DNA from: Rhizobium favelukesii
GTDB taxonomy: Bacteria > Pseudomonadota > Alphaproteobacteria > Rhizobiales > Rhizobiaceae
Reading direction: 5' to 3'
Length of the DNA stretch: 64,000 bases
Assembly: GCF_000577275.2 (NCBI RefSeq)
Contig: NZ_HG916852.1
Span: forward strand, 1,863,001 to 1,927,000
The notes below the pieces were generated by a model. That model was given only the letters and a program-made list of their open reading frames with translations, was not told the origin of the DNA and did not search any database. Position 1 is the stretch's first letter, and every line of letters begins with the position of its first letter. This document shows, one piece after another, positions 18,642 to 28,146 of this stretch. The position numbers and the translations under genes are program-made.

Positions 18642-19004
18642 ATCAGGCAAGGAAATAGGAACAGACAAGCCTCTCGGCAAGATGCTCAAGCTTTGTAGAA
18701 AAAGAGAAATGGCACGCGCCAGGGTGAAAAGACGACGCTTTTTTCGGGTGCACATGGGGCCGCGTGCCCATTTGCGCCCAGTATTTAATGCGGGTGCAAG
18801 GGCAGGGGCATGTTCAGAACTCTTATGGAGGTCTGCTCGTGCCGTTTTCGTAGACTACGGTTGCGACGGTGCGCGTTCATGACAGTTCTTAGCTAGGTGC
18901 GAGTCGGCGGAATAAGAATCTTGTTTGAGAAAGTCTCACCGCTGCACGCAGAGACCGGCGGCTTCTTGGTCTTCCTCGGCCGGGCGCGAATCGGCGCCCT
19001 CAGC
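18642..19004. other. Gene-free stretch between tRNA-Glu(CTC) and hydrolase
   Basis: No supported gene in about 360 bp. The promoter of the tRNA should lie in its first 100 bp. Short open frames here lack start signals and family features. Confidence 0.35.
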
Positions 19005-19556
19005 TTAGCCCACTGAACGGATGTCTTGCGCGACGTCGCTCATATCATTGTTGAGCTGATGATCCCTACGTTCAAACGTGCGGACCACGGCGTGCGGAAT
19101 CGCTTTCGCATAGAGATGAACATGGGCAGGGGGCACGATGGCGTCGTCAGCGCCATGATAGAGATAGACGGGAACGCCGGGCGGAAGGCGTTCTGAGAAG
19201 TCCTTGCAATCGTGGATGTCATCGCTCGGCCATCCACCTTCACCGATGAAGGGCGCCGCGATGATAAATAGGCCGCCGAGCCTTAGTTCCGGCGACTGCT
19301 CGGCAAGCGCATGGATCAAAATGGTGCCACCGACTGAGTGGCCGACGAGAATCGCCCCGGCCTCCAGTGAGACGAATTCTCCCATCAGCGCTGCCTTCCA
19401 GGCCGAGTAGCTAGGATCGTCCTCGCCGGGCATTCGGGGGTAGCGCACAGCATAGCTTTCGCCGAGTTCTCGCGCGAGGCTCGCCACGAGCTTGTTGTCC
19501 CAGCGATCGTGGACGCCTTCGCCGGCTCCTTGAACGAAGAGGACCTGCTTAGCCAT
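19005..19556 (-). CDS. Small alpha/beta hydrolase (RBBP9/YdeN-like)
   Basis: This 183-residue serine hydrolase has the nucleophile elbow GHSVGG (Ser about residue 73), the catalytic Asp in YHGADDAIVP and the His in RDHQLNN. The compact size matches the RBBP9/YdeN esterase family. Cytosolic; natural substrate unknown. It stands alone between two tRNA-Glu genes. Confidence 0.85.
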   Translation of the reverse strand: MAKQVLFVQGAGEGVHDRWDNKLVASLARELGESYAVRYPRMPGEDDPSYSAWKAALMGEFVSLEAGAILVGHSVGGTILIHALAEQSPELRLGGLFIIAAPFIGEGGWPSDDIHDCKDFSERLPPGVPVYLYHGADDAIVPPAHVHLYAKAIPHAVVRTFERRDHQLNNDMSDVAQDIRSVG

Positions 19557-20274
19557 GGCGCCATCTTATTCGACGAACGCTGACCGACGCAAGGCTGGGC
19601 TATCCGCTGCGTGGATTACGCAGAACCTTTGCTGTCGCGCCCCCTAAACGGGAGTCGATGTGCGGGCGCCTATCTTCGCGGGACGGCGCTAGAGGCCGTC
19701 TTCCTTTTCGATTTTGGTGGCATTGGGTGATAAACGAGGGAACAGGCGAACAGATCTTGGTTCATATGCACAACATTCGATTTGGCGAGATCAGTCCATT
19801 CCGTGGAGCTATGGGTAGGTCCGAAGAGAGTGCCCGTGTAGCGTAGCTTTCCGGTTGGGCTCGATCCTGGAGTAGGTCACAAGAATGGATGCCTTGAGTT
19901 CGATACAGAAAGCCGCATCCGTATCAAGCTCTAGTTCGACCTCGTAAAGGTCCTTCTCGCTGAACCAAAACCTGCTTTCGAACCTATATTTTTCAGCACT
20001 TAATTGCCGGTTAGATAGGGCCCGTCGGTGGCCGATTTGGGAGGCGCAGCAGCGATGACTTGCTCGGGGGCATGCCTCATTTGGTATATTGCCAATCAGC
20101 TTGTGCCGATGGAGCGGCACAGGGAAGGGTCATAGATATAGCCAAACAACCGATAGTCCTCATTTTCCCCTCCTGCATTTTTTGCAACCAGGCGAAAACG
20201 AAAATCTGCTAAGAGGGTAGCGGCTTTAGCAGCTGCCCGTAAGATACTGAAAACATTTAAGGAGGAGAATGAAG
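19557..20274. other. 718-bp stretch without a clear gene
   Basis: A - strand frame at 19809-20120 (103 codons, with LYEVELELDTDAAFCIELK) is the only long one, but it has no good ribosome-binding site and no family I recognise. I leave it uncalled. No hairpin or RNA gene was noted. Confidence 0.3.
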
Positions 20275-20349
20275 TGGCACGCCCTAGGGGAGTCGAACCC
20301 CTCTTCCCAGAATGAAAATCTGGTGTCCTAACCGATAGACGAAGGGCGC
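20275..20349 (-). tRNA. tRNA-Glu (anticodon TTC)
   Basis: This is the same body as the tRNA at 18567, differing mainly in the anticodon stem: CCAGA/TCTGG encloses TTTTCAT, giving anticodon TTC for GAA/GAG. The acceptor GCGCCCT/AGGGCGT, T-arm and encoded CCA are all present. The length is 75 nt including CCA. Confidence 0.93.
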
Positions 20350-20545
20350 TTCCTTCGTGGTGGCGCCCTTATAGTCAGGCACTTTGAATCCCGCAAGCGG
20401 CAAATTCGATTTTTCTCAAAATAATGACAGGATTTTTTTGCGAGCGCGAAACGCCGTTTATTGCAGCCGAATCAAAACACTACTGGTCGGTGCTCGCAAT
20501 TCATCGGGCAAGCTTACGCTGCGTTATGAAAGCCTGAATGAGACG

Positions 20546-21655
20546 TCACAGGGCGCGCGCGATGGTCGCCGGAGCCGTCCTGCCGCCGCAACCCCAGTTC
20601 CAGTCCCGGCTTTTGCCGGTATCGAGGTGGACGGAGTCCGTATGGCAATAGGTACCGACACCGCCGCGATCCGGCAGTGAGCGTATATAGCTTGCAATAT
20701 CCCATTTCGACACGCCGTCGATCTGAATGTCGGCAGCGTCGCACGTCTTGTGCATGGATTCCTCGGCGCCGCCGACCATGCGGTTATGGTCCGGGTCGCG
20801 ATAGCCTGACGTGACCACGACCGACTTGCCGAAATGCGTTTCGACGGCCTTGATCACGTTCAGCAGGTTCGGCTTGAAACAGCCGACGTCCACCCCGTCG
20901 TTCTGAAGATGCAGGCCGTTGGGGGCGATCCGCGTCATACCGGGCAAGGAGACCTTTTGCAGCAATCCGGAAAGACTGCCGAGCAGGTTTTGCCTGGGCG
21001 CGCTGTAGAGCGCATTCATCGTCTGGCCAGCAAGGGCTCCCGTCGAGGATGAGGCAGTCTGAACCGGCGCTATTTGGGTGCCCGTATTTTGTGAGGACTG
21101 CTGCGGCAGCAAGGGTTGACCCTGCTGCGTTTGCTGCGGTTGATCGACCGGGACCTGGCTGCTGTAGACACTCGAGCGCATGGGGCTGACACCGACCGGC
21201 GCGTGGGCGTCGCCACCGGCCGGATGCAGTTGGGTCGACGTCGGATTGTTCTGCGGCGTCGCGCGCACCGAGAAGATGCTCATCGCCTGGGCGTTAATAC
21301 CGGTTGATTGCATTGCAAGGCCGCCGATATTGGCGGGAGCCGAAGCGGTTGATCCAACTGCCATCGGCTGCGCGTTCGGAGCCTGCGCCGGCTGAGCGCC
21401 CGATACATTCGCCACCATGGGGTCGCGATAGCCGGGTTGGGCAGGCGTGGCTGCGGCGGCCTGCTGCGCTACTGCTGCTGGTTCGACAGGGGCAACGACG
21501 GCTGCGGCATCGGCAGTCTTCTTGTCCGACACGCAGCCGGTGAGCAGCAGCGCCGATGTGGCGATCAGCAGGGCAGGTCCGAAAGGAATCCGCTTTTCAA
21601 CAGCGAGCACGCGAGCATTCTCCAAGGGACGGCGAAAGCTGCGCCAAAATCGCAT
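20546..21655 (-). CDS. Lipoprotein with M15A peptidase domain
   Basis: The 369-residue product has a lipoprotein signal (ALLLTGC, Cys about residue 39), a long Ala/Gln/Pro-rich low-complexity linker (about 45-225) and a C-terminal peptidase M15A domain (about 240-355). The domain shows SGYRDPDHNRMVGGAEESMH, the DAADIQ zinc Asp and the zinc His in DSVHLDTG. The family are zinc D-Ala-D-Ala or L,D-carboxypeptidases that trim peptidoglycan. Start at MRFWRSF is chosen; an upstream in-frame start adds 13 residues. Envelope location is expected. Confidence 0.82.
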   Translation of the reverse strand: MRFWRSFRRPLENARVLAVEKRIPFGPALLIATSALLLTGCVSDKKTADAAAVVAPVEPAAVAQQAAAATPAQPGYRDPMVANVSGAQPAQAPNAQPMAVGSTASAPANIGGLAMQSTGINAQAMSIFSVRATPQNNPTSTQLHPAGGDAHAPVGVSPMRSSVYSSQVPVDQPQQTQQGQPLLPQQSSQNTGTQIAPVQTASSSTGALAGQTMNALYSAPRQNLLGSLSGLLQKVSLPGMTRIAPNGLHLQNDGVDVGCFKPNLLNVIKAVETHFGKSVVVTSGYRDPDHNRMVGGAEESMHKTCDAADIQIDGVSKWDIASYIRSLPDRGGVGTYCHTDSVHLDTGKSRDWNWGCGGRTAPATIARAL

Positions 21656-21766
21656 CGTTCGCCTTGAGTCGGCCGGAGAGTGCCTGCGCCGCAAGGCTGC
21701 GGCAAGCGCGATGCGGACCCGCAGATCCGAAATCGCAAAAGCCGCAAGCCTCGCAAAAGCCTCGGC

Positions 21767-22207
21767 CTACCAGGCGCCGGTATTTCCCATTGAAGCCCAG
21801 GGTTCGGCCGTCGGGAGGCTGCCGCCCTTCTGCAGAATCTCGATCGAGATTCCGTCCGGCGAACGAACAAAAGCCATGTGGCCGTCACGCGGCGGACGGT
21901 TGATCGTGATGCCGCTATCCATCAGCTTCCGGCAGATGGCATAGATGTCGTCGACCTCGTAGGCGAGATGACCGAAATTCCGCCCGCCGGTGTAGTCCTC
22001 GGCGTCCCAATTGTAGGTCAATTCCAGGCAGGGCGCGCCCTTGGCGCTGGCCTCGGTCTTGTCGCCGGGCGCTGCAAGGAAGACGAGCGTGAAACGGCCC
22101 TTCTCGTTCTCCGTGCGCCTTATTTCCTCGAGGCCGAAGAGCGTGGTGTAAAAATGCAGGGAGGCGTCCAGATCTTTCACGCGGACCATGGTGTGGAGAT
22201 AACGCAT
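21767..22207 (-). CDS. gloA: Lactoylglutathione lyase (glyoxalase I)
   Basis: This 146-residue VOC-fold enzyme converts the methylglyoxal-glutathione hemithioacetal into S-lactoylglutathione. The metal ligands appear in order: His in RYLHTMVRV, Glu in LELTYN, His in FGHLAYEV and Glu in ISIEIL. The motif [13 protein letters not shown] and length match bacterial GloA. Standalone gene, cytosolic. Confidence 0.92.
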   Translation of the reverse strand: MRYLHTMVRVKDLDASLHFYTTLFGLEEIRRTENEKGRFTLVFLAAPGDKTEASAKGAPCLELTYNWDAEDYTGGRNFGHLAYEVDDIYAICRKLMDSGITINRPPRDGHMAFVRSPDGISIEILQKGGSLPTAEPWASMGNTGAW

Positions 22208-22402
22208 TCTATTTCCTCTCTAATGCAGGGCGATGGATTCTTATGTGGTGGAACACCAGTTTCGGGCAAGACAGGGGGGTATGATTGGCAACTGGGAATA
22301 ATCGAAAAGTAGGACTTGCGCTAATCCGTTACCAACATGTTAATCTTGATCTCAAGAATCAGTTAACCGTAACAGTGTGACGCGTATTGAGGGGCTGGCG
22401 AT

Positions 22403-22981
22403 ATGGCTGACAGGATTTCATCAAAGGAATTCACTGACCTCGATCAACTCGCGGGGGAAGCGGTCGACCTCATTGAAATCACCGGCGTCGTCAAGTGGTT
22501 CGACGTGGCCAAGGGCTTCGGTTTCATCGTCCCTGACAACGGCATGCAGGACGTTCTTCTGCATGTGACCTGCCTGCGTCGCGACGGTTATCAGACAATT
22601 CTCGAAGGCACGCGGATCGTCGCGCTGATCCAGCGCCGTGAACGCGGCTATCAGGCATTCAAGATTCTCTCCATGGATCAGTCGACGGCCGTACATCCTT
22701 CGATGCTGCCGCCGGTTCGCACGCATGTGCAAGTGACGGCAACGAGCGGGCTTGAGCGCGCACTGGTCAAGTGGTTTAACCGCACGAAGGGCTTCGGCTT
22801 CCTGACGCGTGGCGAAGGCACGGAAGATATTTTCGTCCACATGGAAACGCTGCGTCGGTTCGGTCTCACCGAGTTGCGCCCCGGCCAGGTCGTGCTCGTG
22901 CGCTACGGCGATGGTGACAAGGGCTTGATGGCTGCCGAGATCCATCCCGACGTGCCGAGCCCGGTGAGCCGCGCACACTGA
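22403..22981 (+). CDS. Double cold-shock-domain protein
   Basis: This 192-residue protein has two cold-shock OB-folds: residues about 30-90 ([15 protein letters not shown]...VLLHV) and about 120-180 ([15 protein letters not shown]...IFVHM). Each carries RNP1 (KGFGFI) and RNP2-like (VLLHV/IFVHM) motifs for single-stranded nucleic acid binding. Two-domain Csp proteins are typical of rhizobia. The TGA stop shares its last base with the ATG of the DUF192 gene, so they form an operon. Confidence 0.92.
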   Translation: MADRISSKEFTDLDQLAGEAVDLIEITGVVKWFDVAKGFGFIVPDNGMQDVLLHVTCLRRDGYQTILEGTRIVALIQRRERGYQAFKILSMDQSTAVHPSMLPPVRTHVQVTATSGLERALVKWFNRTKGFGFLTRGEGTEDIFVHMETLRRFGLTELRPGQVVLVRYGDGDKGLMAAEIHPDVPSPVSRAH

Positions 22982-23463
22982 TGCGTAGGTCCGCAGCCCA
23001 TTGGATCAGAAGCGCCCTTGCGGCGCTTTTTTTCATCGTCACCCTTCCGGCTCTTTCCCAACAGCCGATGACGTTCGACAAGGAACCGCTGATCATTCAG
23101 ACGGCGTCCGGCAAGCGGCTGAATTTCACCGTCGAGATCGCCGACACGAACGAGCAGCGCCAGCGCGGCCTCATGTATCGCAAGGAAATGGCCGATGATG
23201 CCGGCATGATCTTCGACTTCGGCGTTTCGCGGCGGGTGCAGATGTGGATGGAAAACACCATCCTGCCGCTCGACATGCTGTTCGTCGATTCGACCGGCAC
23301 CATCCGCAGCATCAAGCAGAACACTGTGCCGTACTCCCAGGACATCATCGATTCGATGACGGAGGTGAAATACGTGATCGAACTCAATGCCGGCGTGATT
23401 GCCAAGCTCGGCATTCAGCCTGGCGACAAGGTGATGAGCGCGACGACCACGAAGAAGAGGTAG
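22981..23463 (+). CDS. DUF192 exported protein
   Basis: This 160-residue protein has a Sec signal peptide (cleavage near SQQ, about residue 27). The DUF192 domain is recognisable: QRQRGLMYRKEM, MIFDF, VQMWMENTILPLDMLFVD and a C-terminal AGVIAKLGIQPGDKV. The role of the family is unknown (possibly a periplasmic or chaperone-like beta protein). It is coupled to the cold-shock gene by TGATG. Remarkably, codons 11-18 contain a terminator-like hairpin (see separate entry), and a diverged copy of the gene's last ~148 bp lies at 26274-26421. Confidence 0.9.
   Translation: MRRSAAHWIRSALAALFFIVTLPALSQQPMTFDKEPLIIQTASGKRLNFTVEIADTNEQRQRGLMYRKEMADDAGMIFDFGVSRRVQMWMENTILPLDMLFVDSTGTIRSIKQNTVPYSQDIIDSMTEVKYVIELNAGVIAKLGIQPGDKVMSATTTKKR
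23011..23033 (+). terminator. Terminator-like hairpin inside the DUF192 signal-peptide codons
   Basis: AGCGCC (23011-23016) pairs with GGCGCT (23022-23027) and is followed by six T (23028-23033). By shape it is a Rho-independent terminator, placed about 30 bp into the DUF192 coding sequence. It could end most transcripts of the cold-shock gene and lower DUF192 expression. Confidence 0.5.
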
Positions 23464-24027
23464 CGCCCGCGCCGCGCTGTGTGAATTGCCGGGAGAAGGT
23501 GTTCGACTGCACGGATCAGAGCTTTTCGAAAAAAAAGGGTTTCGAAATCCTCGCAAGGAGCCCGGCGAGGGGCAGTCTTCGTGAAGCGCCGCCTTGTTTT
23601 TGCTAACAGTTCTCGAAGCCTCCCAAGCTGCGTACACCCAGGCAGGCGGCGGGATTGGAAAGGCACGGGACCTTGGCTTGCTCGTCTCGACATAGAAGCC
23701 CTCATCCGTTCGCTTTGGACTGGCAATCAATCTTCCGATCATTTGTCACCATCGAGCCTCGCGCGCTTACTGGTCGCGGAATGTCCACATTTTTCGTCAT
23801 CTATGGTGAGATTTACTGTTTACATTCGTTGTTTACATTTGTTCAAGTCAACCTTGAGCGTTCGAGGAACGCGGCTGACGCTCTGACGTTAGCAAGCAGT
23901 AGAGGTCATTCAGTGCGCTCCTAGGCATCCGCATTTCGGTGCGCGAGGTAGCAATGATCGGTGCTGATAAAACGCATACAGCGCCGAGTGTCATCCATTG
24001 GCCTCTGGTTAGCGAAGAACAGGAGGA
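23464..24027. other. Left boundary of the insertion zone, no gene
   Basis: After the DUF192 stop comes about 560 bp with no supported gene. Base composition becomes more AT-rich after about 23780. TTTACATTCGTTGTTTACATTT (two TTTACATT units in 23817-23838) is a short direct repeat that may belong to a promoter of the cassette downstream. Confidence 0.35.
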
Positions 24028-24732
24028 GTGTGTATGGCGGAGCTATCAGTCTATATCGGATGGGATTCTCGTGAAAATATCGCCTACGAAGTGGCGAAAG
24101 AAACTTTGCTGGAAAATGCCTCTATCGACGTCGATGTACACCCAATCAAGCTGCAGGATCTGATCGACCGTGGTGTCTACACCCGTGAGGTGGATCCGCT
24201 AGCATCAACGGAGTTCACATACTCGCGATTTTTCACTCCCTGGCTCGCTGACTACAAAGGCTGGGCTTTGTTTTGCGATTGCGATTTCCTGTTCTTTGGC
24301 GATATCGCTGAACTCATTCAGTTTAAAGACGAAACGAAAGCGGTGTGCTGCGTCCCCCATGATTACGTCCCGAAAGAAGGGGTGAAGATGGATGGCAAGG
24401 TGCAAACCACCTATCCGAGAAAAAACTGGTCCTCATTCATGCTCTTCAACTGCGCGCATCCGTCCACCCGGGCGCTGACCCCTGAACTCGTGAACAGGGA
24501 AACCGGTGCCTATCTGCATCGGCTGCAATGGGCCGCAGACAGCGAGATCGGGCAGATACCTGAAGAATGGAACTGGCTCGAGGGTTGGAATACCAAGCCT
24601 TCAGTCGGCTTCCCAAAGGGCGTGCATTACACGAATGGCGGCCCCTGGTTTCACAATTGGCAGGATGTCGAATACGCGCAGATCTGGCGTGACAAGGCCC
24701 TGGCGATCGATCCTCAGTTCATGCCTGTGTGA
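24028..24732 (+). CDS. Putative glycosyltransferase (GT-A/GT8-like)
   Basis: This 234-residue protein begins ELSVYIGWDSRENIAYEVAKETLLENAS, followed by YTREVDPLASTEFTYSRFFTPWL and LFCDCDFLFFGDIAEL. The last has the D-x-D metal/nucleotide-sugar motif and the small acceptor loop typical of GT8-like enzymes. Later NWSSFMLFNCAHP and HYTNGGPWFHNW also fit. GGAGGAG lies about 8 nt before the ATG (at GAACAGGAGGAGTGTGT). It heads a three-gene cassette with an acyltransferase and a GT29-like protein, suggesting modification of a surface polysaccharide. Confidence 0.7.
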   Translation: MCMAELSVYIGWDSRENIAYEVAKETLLENASIDVDVHPIKLQDLIDRGVYTREVDPLASTEFTYSRFFTPWLADYKGWALFCDCDFLFFGDIAELIQFKDETKAVCCVPHDYVPKEGVKMDGKVQTTYPRKNWSSFMLFNCAHPSTRALTPELVNRETGAYLHRLQWAADSEIGQIPEEWNWLEGWNTKPSVGFPKGVHYTNGGPWFHNWQDVEYAQIWRDKALAIDPQFMPV

Positions 24733-24735
24733 CGC

Positions 24736-25281
24736 TTGAACCTCGGCTTTCTGGTCAAGCTCCGTTCGTTTCTCTCAGGCGGGTCTTTGAGGATCGGAAA
24801 AGAACCGAACATGCGCTATTGGCCACGATTCCGGTACCGGCGCGGCAAGATCGAGATCGGCGACCGGCTTTTTACCCGCTGTGGGGTGATTATCGATGCT
24901 CAGAGCGGAGTGATCACAATAGGAAATGATGTCTCCATAAACGACTATTCCATCCTGCTGGGGCATGGAGGCATCCAAATCGGCGATAATGTTCGTATCG
25001 CCGCTCATGTGGTCGTGGTCGCATTCGAACACAGGTACAATGATCCCGCGGTACCAATACGGCTGCAACCCGTGAAGAAGGATGGCATCGTTATCGGAGA
25101 CGACGTTTGGATCGGTGCCGGAGCAAAGGTGCTGGCAGGCTGCCACATCGCTCAAGGTTGCGTCATCGGGGCGAACAGCGTGGTGAAGGGGGCAACGGTG
25201 CCGTTTGGCGTCTACGTGGGGGCACCAGCGCGTCTGGTGAAAACACGGACGGCAAAGGCGGTTGAGAATGGAGAGCAATGA
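24736..25281 (+). CDS. Hexapeptide-repeat acyltransferase (LbH fold)
   Basis: The 181-residue product (TTG start at 24736; MRYWPRFRYRR at about 24811 is an alternative) contains left-handed beta-helix hexapeptides: IEIGDRLFTR, GVITIGNDVSINDY, IQIGDNVRIAAHVVV, IVIGDDVWIGAGAKVLAGCHIAQGCVIGANSVV. These match WbbJ/NodL-type O-acetyltransferases; the His in IAAHVVVVAFEHR is placed like the catalytic His. It lies 3 bp after the preceding gene. It is likely to acetylate a sugar made or moved by its neighbours. Confidence 0.82.
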   Translation: MNLGFLVKLRSFLSGGSLRIGKEPNMRYWPRFRYRRGKIEIGDRLFTRCGVIIDAQSGVITIGNDVSINDYSILLGHGGIQIGDNVRIAAHVVVVAFEHRYNDPAVPIRLQPVKKDGIVIGDDVWIGAGAKVLAGCHIAQGCVIGANSVVKGATVPFGVYVGAPARLVKTRTAKAVENGEQ

Positions 25282-25290
25282 TCGCGTATT

Positions 25291-26199
25291 GTGGAAGCGC
25301 TCCATCAGCAAGATAACATCAACATGGTTCCAACGATGAGCAGATCTGACACTAGCGATCCCGATACAATGGACGCAACTGAGGAAATCCACACGGAGGA
25401 CTGGAGGTCGTTCTTTCTCGGCTACAGCGATATCGTCCTGGTCGCAAATAGCGATGAGGTCGACATCGACGAGCTTATGTCCCGCTTTCCTGAGACAACG
25501 CTCTTCATCTTTTTCAACAAGGTTTACAAGGTTCTGAGCGAACCGTTCACGCGCAAGGCCCTGCTGGTATCGCGAAGCGGAACGTTGGGTGCCAACCTCG
25601 TCAAAAGCGGCAAAGTGTCCAAGGTTCTGCAGTATTTCGACAGAAGCAGCTTCCTCGGGATCGTCAATCTGACCATCGGCAACCGCGAAAAATTCAGCCC
25701 AGCTTCTGCATTTGGTGATGTGAAAGTCAGGCATCTGGATCTGACGGACGTGTTCGCTCCGTTTTATCCACCTGCAAGTCTGCCGACCACCGGGTTTGCA
25801 CTGTGCCTTTGGCTCACCAACCTCCAACTGGGCGTCAAGATCACTCTGGCGGGCTTCTCGTCAAAGCGAAGCGAGCGCTATCAGGTCCTCGACGTCCATG
25901 ACTGGACGTTCGAGCAGGTCCTTTTGCGGCTCCTGTACCGCAACGGGAAGATCGACATTATTGGTCGCGAGCGGACCAATCCTTATGCCGAGCTTTCCAC
26001 GCACTTTCCGGAATATTCTCCAGCCGAGATCGCTTTGACGGCAAACGAAGTACTGGCGGAGCGTCTTGTGAATTTGAGCTCATTCGTTGACAAGTTGATG
26101 CATGTGACGAGGTTCCTTCGTTTCGTTGATAGAACGTACAAGAGGCTAAAGCCGAAGACGCGGAAGGAACGGCGATGGGAGTCGATGGAGGGCAAGTAG
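25291..26199 (+). CDS. Putative glycosyltransferase (GT29-like fold)
   Basis: This 302-residue protein starts at GTG 25291 or one of several in-frame ATGs to 25369. The order of features (IVLVANSDEVD near the start, a FFNKVYKVL core strand, then LPTTGFALCLWLTNLQLGVKITLAGFSSKR) resembles bacterial GT29/sialyltransferase-like proteins with their S/T-G and GF motifs. It has no signal peptide. Third gene of the cassette. The family call is tentative; C-terminal 60 residues are basic and lack features. Confidence 0.5.
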   Translation: MEALHQQDNINMVPTMSRSDTSDPDTMDATEEIHTEDWRSFFLGYSDIVLVANSDEVDIDELMSRFPETTLFIFFNKVYKVLSEPFTRKALLVSRSGTLGANLVKSGKVSKVLQYFDRSSFLGIVNLTIGNREKFSPASAFGDVKVRHLDLTDVFAPFYPPASLPTTGFALCLWLTNLQLGVKITLAGFSSKRSERYQVLDVHDWTFEQVLLRLLYRNGKIDIIGRERTNPYAELSTHFPEYSPAEIALTANEVLAERLVNLSSFVDKLMHVTRFLRFVDRTYKRLKPKTRKERRWESMEGK

Positions 26200-26273
26200 G
26201 ATCCGTCGCACCTGACCGGCGAAAGTTGAGCCTGGTGCGCTTCCAGTAATCGCAGCCATACAAAGGTTCCGCC

Positions 26274-26421
26274 AAGCAGAACGCGGTGCCGTACTCCCGG
26301 GACATCATCGATTCGATGACGGAGGTGAGGTACGTGACGGAACTCAATGCCGGGATCACCGCCAAGCTCGGCATCAAGCCTGGCGACAAGGTGGATGAGT
26401 GCGACAACCGCGAAGAAAAGT
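26274..26421 (+). pseudogene. Diverged duplicate of the DUF192 gene 3' end
   Basis: The fragment matches 23314-23460 of the DUF192 gene at roughly 85% by eye, from AAGCAGAAC to the end of the gene. It still encodes PYSRDIIDSMTEVRYV and LNAGITAKLGIKPGDKV, then a one-base insertion (GTGGATGAG against GTGATGAG) shifts the frame. With the intact gene it brackets the sugar cassette, so the cassette appears to have entered at this 3' end or arrived with a donor's copy of it. Confidence 0.85.
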
Positions 26422-26481
26422 GGGCGCGCTCGCTTCAACCCGGTCTGGCGCGTCGGAGACTATCGGCCGTGACGCTAGTTA

Positions 26482-28143
26482 GTGTCCGTCCACAAACGGT
26501 AAACCGCTGAAATTATTGGAGGAATCGCGATATTGCCGCGGGCAAAGCCCGGCGGTTTCAGGTACACTTTAGATCAAGCCATTGATTCTAAAGACAAACC
26601 CGCAACCGCCGGAGCCGACAATGCGCCAAGAACGCACCGTCCAATCCAATATATTCGATCTTTTCGCCGAACACGAGATCGGCCGCGAGCTGAAAGCCAT
26701 GTCGCAATGGCTGGATGAGCATCGTGATCTGCTCGGGCTGGTAGCGCAGGACCTGCGCCGCCACGGCGTCAAGGAGACCGGCCGCGAGGGCCTGCCGGCG
26801 GAGGCCGTGCTGCGTTGCGCCCTGCTCAAACAACACCGTCAGTTGAGTTATGAGGAGCTGGCCTTTCATCTGGAAGATTCCGCCTCGTTCCGGGCTTTTG
26901 CCCGGCTGCCATGGGGGTGCAGCCCGAAGAAGTCGGTCTTGCACAAGACGATCAGCGCGATCCGGGCCGGGACCTTTGAAGCGATCAATCGCGTGCTGTT
27001 GACAAGCGCCCGGCAGGACAAGGTGGAACGCGGCAAGGTCGTGCGCATCGACAGCACCGTCACTTCGGCGCTGATGCACGAACCGAGCGACAGCAGTCTT
27101 TTGTGGGACTGCGTGCGGGTGATGGTGCGGCTGTTGCAGCAGGCGGCTTCCTTGGGCAGCGCCATCTTATGGCACGATCACTGCCGCGCGGCGAAGAAGC
27201 GATCCCGGGCGATCCAATTTACCCGCGGTCGTCCGAAACGAGTTCAGCACTATCGCGCGCTGCTCAGGATCACGCGCACCACCTTGAGCTATCTCGAACA
27301 GGCGGCGGCGCAGCTGCCCTTGGCGGCGGGCCCGGCGGTCGAACGCTGGCAGGCCCAAGTCCGCCACTATAAGCCGCTGATCGAACGGATCATCGCCCAG
27401 ACCGAGCGGCGGGTCCTGGCCGGCGAGGCGGTGCCGGCTGGCGACAAGCTGGTCAGTTTGTTCGAGCCGCATGCCGACATCATCGTCAAAGGCAGCCGCG
27501 ACGTCGAGTATGGCCATAAGATCAATTTGACCACCGGCACAAGCGGGCTGATCCTCGACCTCGTCGTCGAAGCCGGCAACCCGGCCGACAGCGAGCGCTT
27601 GCTGCCGATGCTGGAGCGTCACATTGGCATCTGGGGCGAGCCGCCACGGCAGGCCGCCGCCGACGGCGGCTATGCCAGCCGCGAAAATCTGAGCGGAGCC
27701 AAGGCCTGGGGCGTGCGAGACATGGCCTTCCACAAGAAGTGCGGCCTCAAGATCGAAGACATGGTCAAAAGCCGTTGGGTCTATCGCAAGCTACGCAACT
27801 TCCGCGCCGGCATCGAGGCCGGCATCTCCTGCCTCAAACGCGCCTACGGCTTGGGGCGCTGCACCTGGCGTGGGCTCGACCACTTCAAGACTTATGTCTG
27901 GTCCTCGGTGGTCGCTTACAATCTCGCCCTCTTCGCCCGCCTCAGATCGAACTGACATCCCATGTCGCCAGCCAAAACCGGACCGGCGGAACGCCGGCAG
28001 TTCCCAATGCGCGCATTTCCACCAGAAATCCTGGCCGCCGCAATTAGCACCCATGAGCCACACCGCATGGCTTCAAAGCGGCCACCAAGCGGAACCCAAA
28101 CGCGCTGCAAGCACAAGAAAACCAGCCGTTTATGGACGGAAAC
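26482..28143 (+). mobile_element. Complete ISNCY-type insertion sequence
   Basis: The IS is 1662 bp with imperfect terminal inverted repeats: GTGTCCGTCCACAAACGG at the left end and GTTTCCGTCCATAAACGG (reverse complement) at the right, 16 of 18 identical. It is flanked by a direct TAGTTA duplication at 26476-26481 and 28144-28149. It carries one intact transposase gene. The matching target duplication shows that it transposed into this spot as a unit and has not been rearranged since. Confidence 0.9.
26621..27955 (+). CDS. ISNCY-family DDE transposase
   Basis: The 444-residue transposase starts at MRQERTVQSNIFDLF. The N-terminal half contains a helix-turn-helix region (LSYEELAFHLEDSASFRAFARL). 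The catalytic core shows RIDSTVTSA (first Asp), ADGGYASRENL (second Asp) and a C-terminal RKLRNFRAGIEAGISCLKRAYGLGRC with the Glu of the DDE triad. The family name rests on recalled similarity to proteins called ISNCY. The frame is intact, so the element may be active. Confidence 0.88.
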   Translation: MRQERTVQSNIFDLFAEHEIGRELKAMSQWLDEHRDLLGLVAQDLRRHGVKETGREGLPAEAVLRCALLKQHRQLSYEELAFHLEDSASFRAFARLPWGCSPKKSVLHKTISAIRAGTFEAINRVLLTSARQDKVERGKVVRIDSTVTSALMHEPSDSSLLWDCVRVMVRLLQQAASLGSAILWHDHCRAAKKRSRAIQFTRGRPKRVQHYRALLRITRTTLSYLEQAAAQLPLAAGPAVERWQAQVRHYKPLIERIIAQTERRVLAGEAVPAGDKLVSLFEPHADIIVKGSRDVEYGHKINLTTGTSGLILDLVVEAGNPADSERLLPMLERHIGIWGEPPRQAAADGGYASRENLSGAKAWGVRDMAFHKKCGLKIEDMVKSRWVYRKLRNFRAGIEAGISCLKRAYGLGRCTWRGLDHFKTYVWSSVVAYNLALFARLRSN

Positions 28144-28146
28144 TAG

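Noticed and set aside
19809..20120. 103-codon - strand frame
   Set aside because: No good start signal, no neighbours and no family resemblance; not enough to call.
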